Source: Klebsormidium nitens
Taxonomy: Eukaryota; Streptophyta; Klebsormidiophyceae; Klebsormidiales; Klebsormidiaceae
DNA length: 22,369 nucleotides
Reading direction: 5' to 3'
Assembly: GCA_000708835.1 (NCBI GenBank)
Contig: DF237893.1
Span: 1-22,369, forward strand
Shown here: in pieces, positions 20,442 through 22,369 of the stretch
How positions within the stretch are numbered: the first letter of the stretch is position 1
How the letters are laid out: each line of letters opens with the position of its first letter
Program-made: the position numbers and the translations under genes
The notes under the pieces: generated by a model
Databases searched by the model: none
What the model saw: the letters and a program-made list of their open reading frames with translations, nothing else
What the model was told of the DNA's origin: nothing

Positions 20442-20812
20442 AGATCGACTCTGGGTCTACTTCTGACGTCCTGTTCAACCGTCTACTTTTTTGGGAAAAT
20501 TTTGTACTTTGAAAAAGGCCGCCATTCTGACACGAAACAACGTCGAAGCACTACGAGGATCTGTACGTTTGCGTCTGCGTCTCTTTTTTTTTCCATCTTC
20601 ACCTACTCTGATCGAGTATGTAATTCCCACTTCTCCTTCTTGCAGCGGTTGACTTCTTTCCCGGCCCCGAGCGAAGAGCCGACCTCATGCACGTCCCTTG
20701 CAAGTTCCACGAACTTTACAGTTGTTCGGAGGTCGTCCCAGGAAGCCTCGAGTTAGCGTTATCAGCAATCAGCAGCAAAAATAGCTGGAGCTCACCGACG
20801 GATAGGGAGTAG
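20439..20812 (+). CDS. Coding-like exons beyond element C, unassigned
   Basis: A frame open from the edge of the element runs to 20562 (YFEKGRHSDTKQRRSTTR), then a GTACGT donor. After the strong acceptor CCCACTTCTCCTTCTTGCAG the phase-compatible exon 20646-20812 reads VDFFPGPERRADLMHVPCKF, HELYSCSEVVPGSLELALSA and ends SSPTDRE before TAG. It may be the 3' part of the gene that stops at 19545. The antisense frame over 20627-20745 (DDLRTTVKFVELARDVHEVG) is also open and protein-like, so strand is not certain. No family recognised. Confidence 0.35.
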
Positions 20813-21677
20813 ACCTATAAGATGCATCCTGACTATACCACAATCGATGTTGCCAATTCCAAGAGTAGGTGGTGCGTTAAAACCAGGCCTGTAATTTCTT
20901 GAGAACATCTTGCTTTTGACTTGTGCGGGTCCAGGACCTACTTCTGCAAAGCCAATTGCGCAACTTTTACCTGGTCCCTGTCGTTTTCAAGCGCGGTTTG
21001 CTTGAATCTACTCCGGGTCGAGGCCCATGCTCACGAACCGGGCGTAGCAAGAGTATGGTTTGCGCAAACCGGACTCTGAAAAGGCGCAAGTCTGTGAAGC
21101 GGAACCGGTTCGCTGTCAAACCGGAGCTGGGTCCCGGTTGCAAAGTCGGGATCGGCTTTGAGGCAGGAACCGGAGCCGAACCGGAGTCGTTCCGGTCCGT
21201 GGGTGCCAACCCGTGCTGTGAGTCAGCTTCGCACACGAATGCACAAGCGGTTCTTGTGTTTCGCATTCCGTGATCGAAACCGTCAGCCTGCATAGATCAG
21301 TAAATTGCATAAAGAATCCAGACCACATCCGCACTTTGAGTCTTTGACGGGTCAAGAACCGGCCCTGCGCGCTAGGAACAAAGAGGTGTTGCTGATTCCA
21401 GTAAATGCATGCCGGACATTTCTACCTTAGCTATGTTGGGCTTTGCATGGCATGCTTGCACGGCAGCAACGTGCTTCAACGGAATCTGTGCAGATGGAAT
21501 AGTTTCGAGGAACACGGAGAGCCGCCACAAGCTTGAAGCTAGCTAAAGCAAATGATCTGAGCTTCTTTTGAGACGTAGAAAGTCGGTGCATTTCCAGGCT
21601 AGGATTGTGCTTCGAAAGATTATTCGCTTCTGATTCTGCAACGGCTTTCGAACAGAGTCAGAACTGTGGTTTGGAAC
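20813..21677. other. No supported gene; AACCGG-rich block
   Basis: The only clear structure is the AACCGG motif cluster described separately. Both long frames over it (plus 20923-21273, minus 20967-21293) are probably produced by its biased composition. The last 150 bases may be the promoter and leader of the exon at 21678. Confidence 0.45.
20995..21222. repeat. Cluster of AACCGG/CCGGTT motifs with a perfect palindrome
   Basis: Short words of the type (A)ACCGG(A) or their complement occur about ten times in this stretch, in both orientations. Around 21057 there is a perfect 14-base palindrome, GGTTTGCGCAAACC, directly followed by GG. The pattern resembles subterminal regions of DNA transposons or a degenerated GGTTC-type satellite. 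No flanking inverted repeats were found. Confidence 0.45.
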
Positions 21678-21848
21678 ATGGCGGCTTCTAGCTGCAGCGT
21701 CCGCCCGCAACGGTTCGAGCCATCAGGGAAGGCTGCGGCCATCAGCTGCGCAATTGCGAGCCCCCTCAAAGCAAAAGGGCTGGGTGGACTGGGAGGGAGG
21801 CAAGCTCTGACGAGCTTCATGAAATTGGAGAAGACAATTGTGTGCAGG
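21678..21848 (+). CDS. First exon of a gene with organelle-targeting-like N terminus (partial)
   Basis: The ATG at 21678 has a strong start context (AACATGGCG). The 57-codon exon reads MAASSCSVRPQRFEPSGKAA, AISCAIASPLKAKGLGGLGG and RQALTSFMKLEKTIVCR, then a GTAAGA donor in phase 0. Ala/Ser richness, scattered basic residues and no acidic residue before position 14 resemble a plastid (or mitochondrial) transit peptide. Sequence shows this only by composition. I see no convincing second exon before the window end, so the protein stays unnamed. Confidence 0.5.
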
Positions 21849-22369
21849 GTAAGATGGCATGTTTCCTGGTGATGCTAGAAGCACCTGTAGAGCTGGCTTT
21901 GGCATGGTGAATGCTCTTACAGCCACAATCTGAAACATGCTTTTATGCGGCACGTGGTTGTGCTTCGATGCTCCTGACTCCAGCTTCACTCCACTATGAA
22001 GGATTGGTCCCCGTTTCTTCAGCTGATGTTTCGGTGTGGCGCTTAGCTCCGCCCGGACAGATGCGTTCGAAGATGGCTAGATCTCACCGCTGTATATGAT
22101 TCGGATCGTTGCAATCTCTTGATTTCCTTGTCTTGAAATCCACCAAAAACTATGCCGTTGAATCCTTACCCGGTCGTTCAGAAATGAAGAGCTGGTCCCT
22201 TCTCCTCGTTATAGGCCTTTATTGATTACAGACTTAGAGGTTAGATTCAAGCAATCTGGTAAAATCGACCACTCCGATAGTATGTTGTTGTGACGTTTGG
22301 GCTATGGTTAAGTCTAACCACTCAAATCCACAGATCTAAACGACGCTCACCCATTCAATGGGTACGCGA
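21849..22369. other. Probable intron or intergenic sequence to the window end
   Basis: It begins with the GTAAGA donor of the preceding exon. Short open frames on both strands show no recognisable motif, and no acceptor followed by a convincing exon was found. Confidence 0.4.

Noticed and set aside
1-22369. CRISPR arrays, rRNA genes, bacterial operons
   Set aside because: No regularly spaced repeats, no conserved rRNA blocks, and the genes have GT-AG introns.

Overview
The window is nuclear DNA of an intron-rich eukaryote. Two genes can be rebuilt exon by exon with matching splice phases, GT-AG introns of roughly 300 to 860 bases and pyrimidine-rich acceptors. Base composition, intron style and small inverted-repeat elements fit a green-lineage genome (streptophyte or other green alga), but this is an inference; no ribosomal, organellar or other diagnostic gene is present. 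There is no sign of bacterial operons, CRISPR arrays, rRNA or tRNA.

Layout: (1) 314-3749, plus strand, a six-exon gene for a small GRAM-domain protein. (2) 3750-5086, intergenic DNA between two converging genes. (3) 5087-8418, minus strand, a six-exon gene for the RNase P/MRP protein POP4 (Rpp29), with decayed coding-like sequence in its first intron and a short uORF upstream. (4) 8616-9045 and 9058-9547, two small inverted-repeat elements 12 bases apart, just upstream of POP4. (5) 10286-11484, plus strand, a phase-consistent chain of five exons for an unrecognised protein with a possible ubiquitin-like N-terminal part. Several weaker exon-like segments follow up to 15669, including an in-frame 45-bp tandem repeat. 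(6) 16154-16330, a GC-rich fragment resembling the switch I/switch II part of a kinesin motor, with both signature motifs altered. (7) 18035-19545, plus strand, a four-exon unassigned gene model whose last codon touches the end of an 897-bp inverted-repeat element (19545-20441); more coding-like exons (to 20812) lie on the far side. (8) 20995-21220, a cluster of AACCGG-type motifs. (9) 21678-21848, a good candidate first exon of a protein with an organelle-targeting-like N terminus, continuing beyond or near the window end.

The genes are independent eukaryotic transcription units and do not form a pathway. The most unusual material is the accessory part: back-to-back miniature elements in a housekeeping-gene promoter, a displaced kinesin motor fragment, and an orphan gene that seems to have been cut by a miniature transposon.
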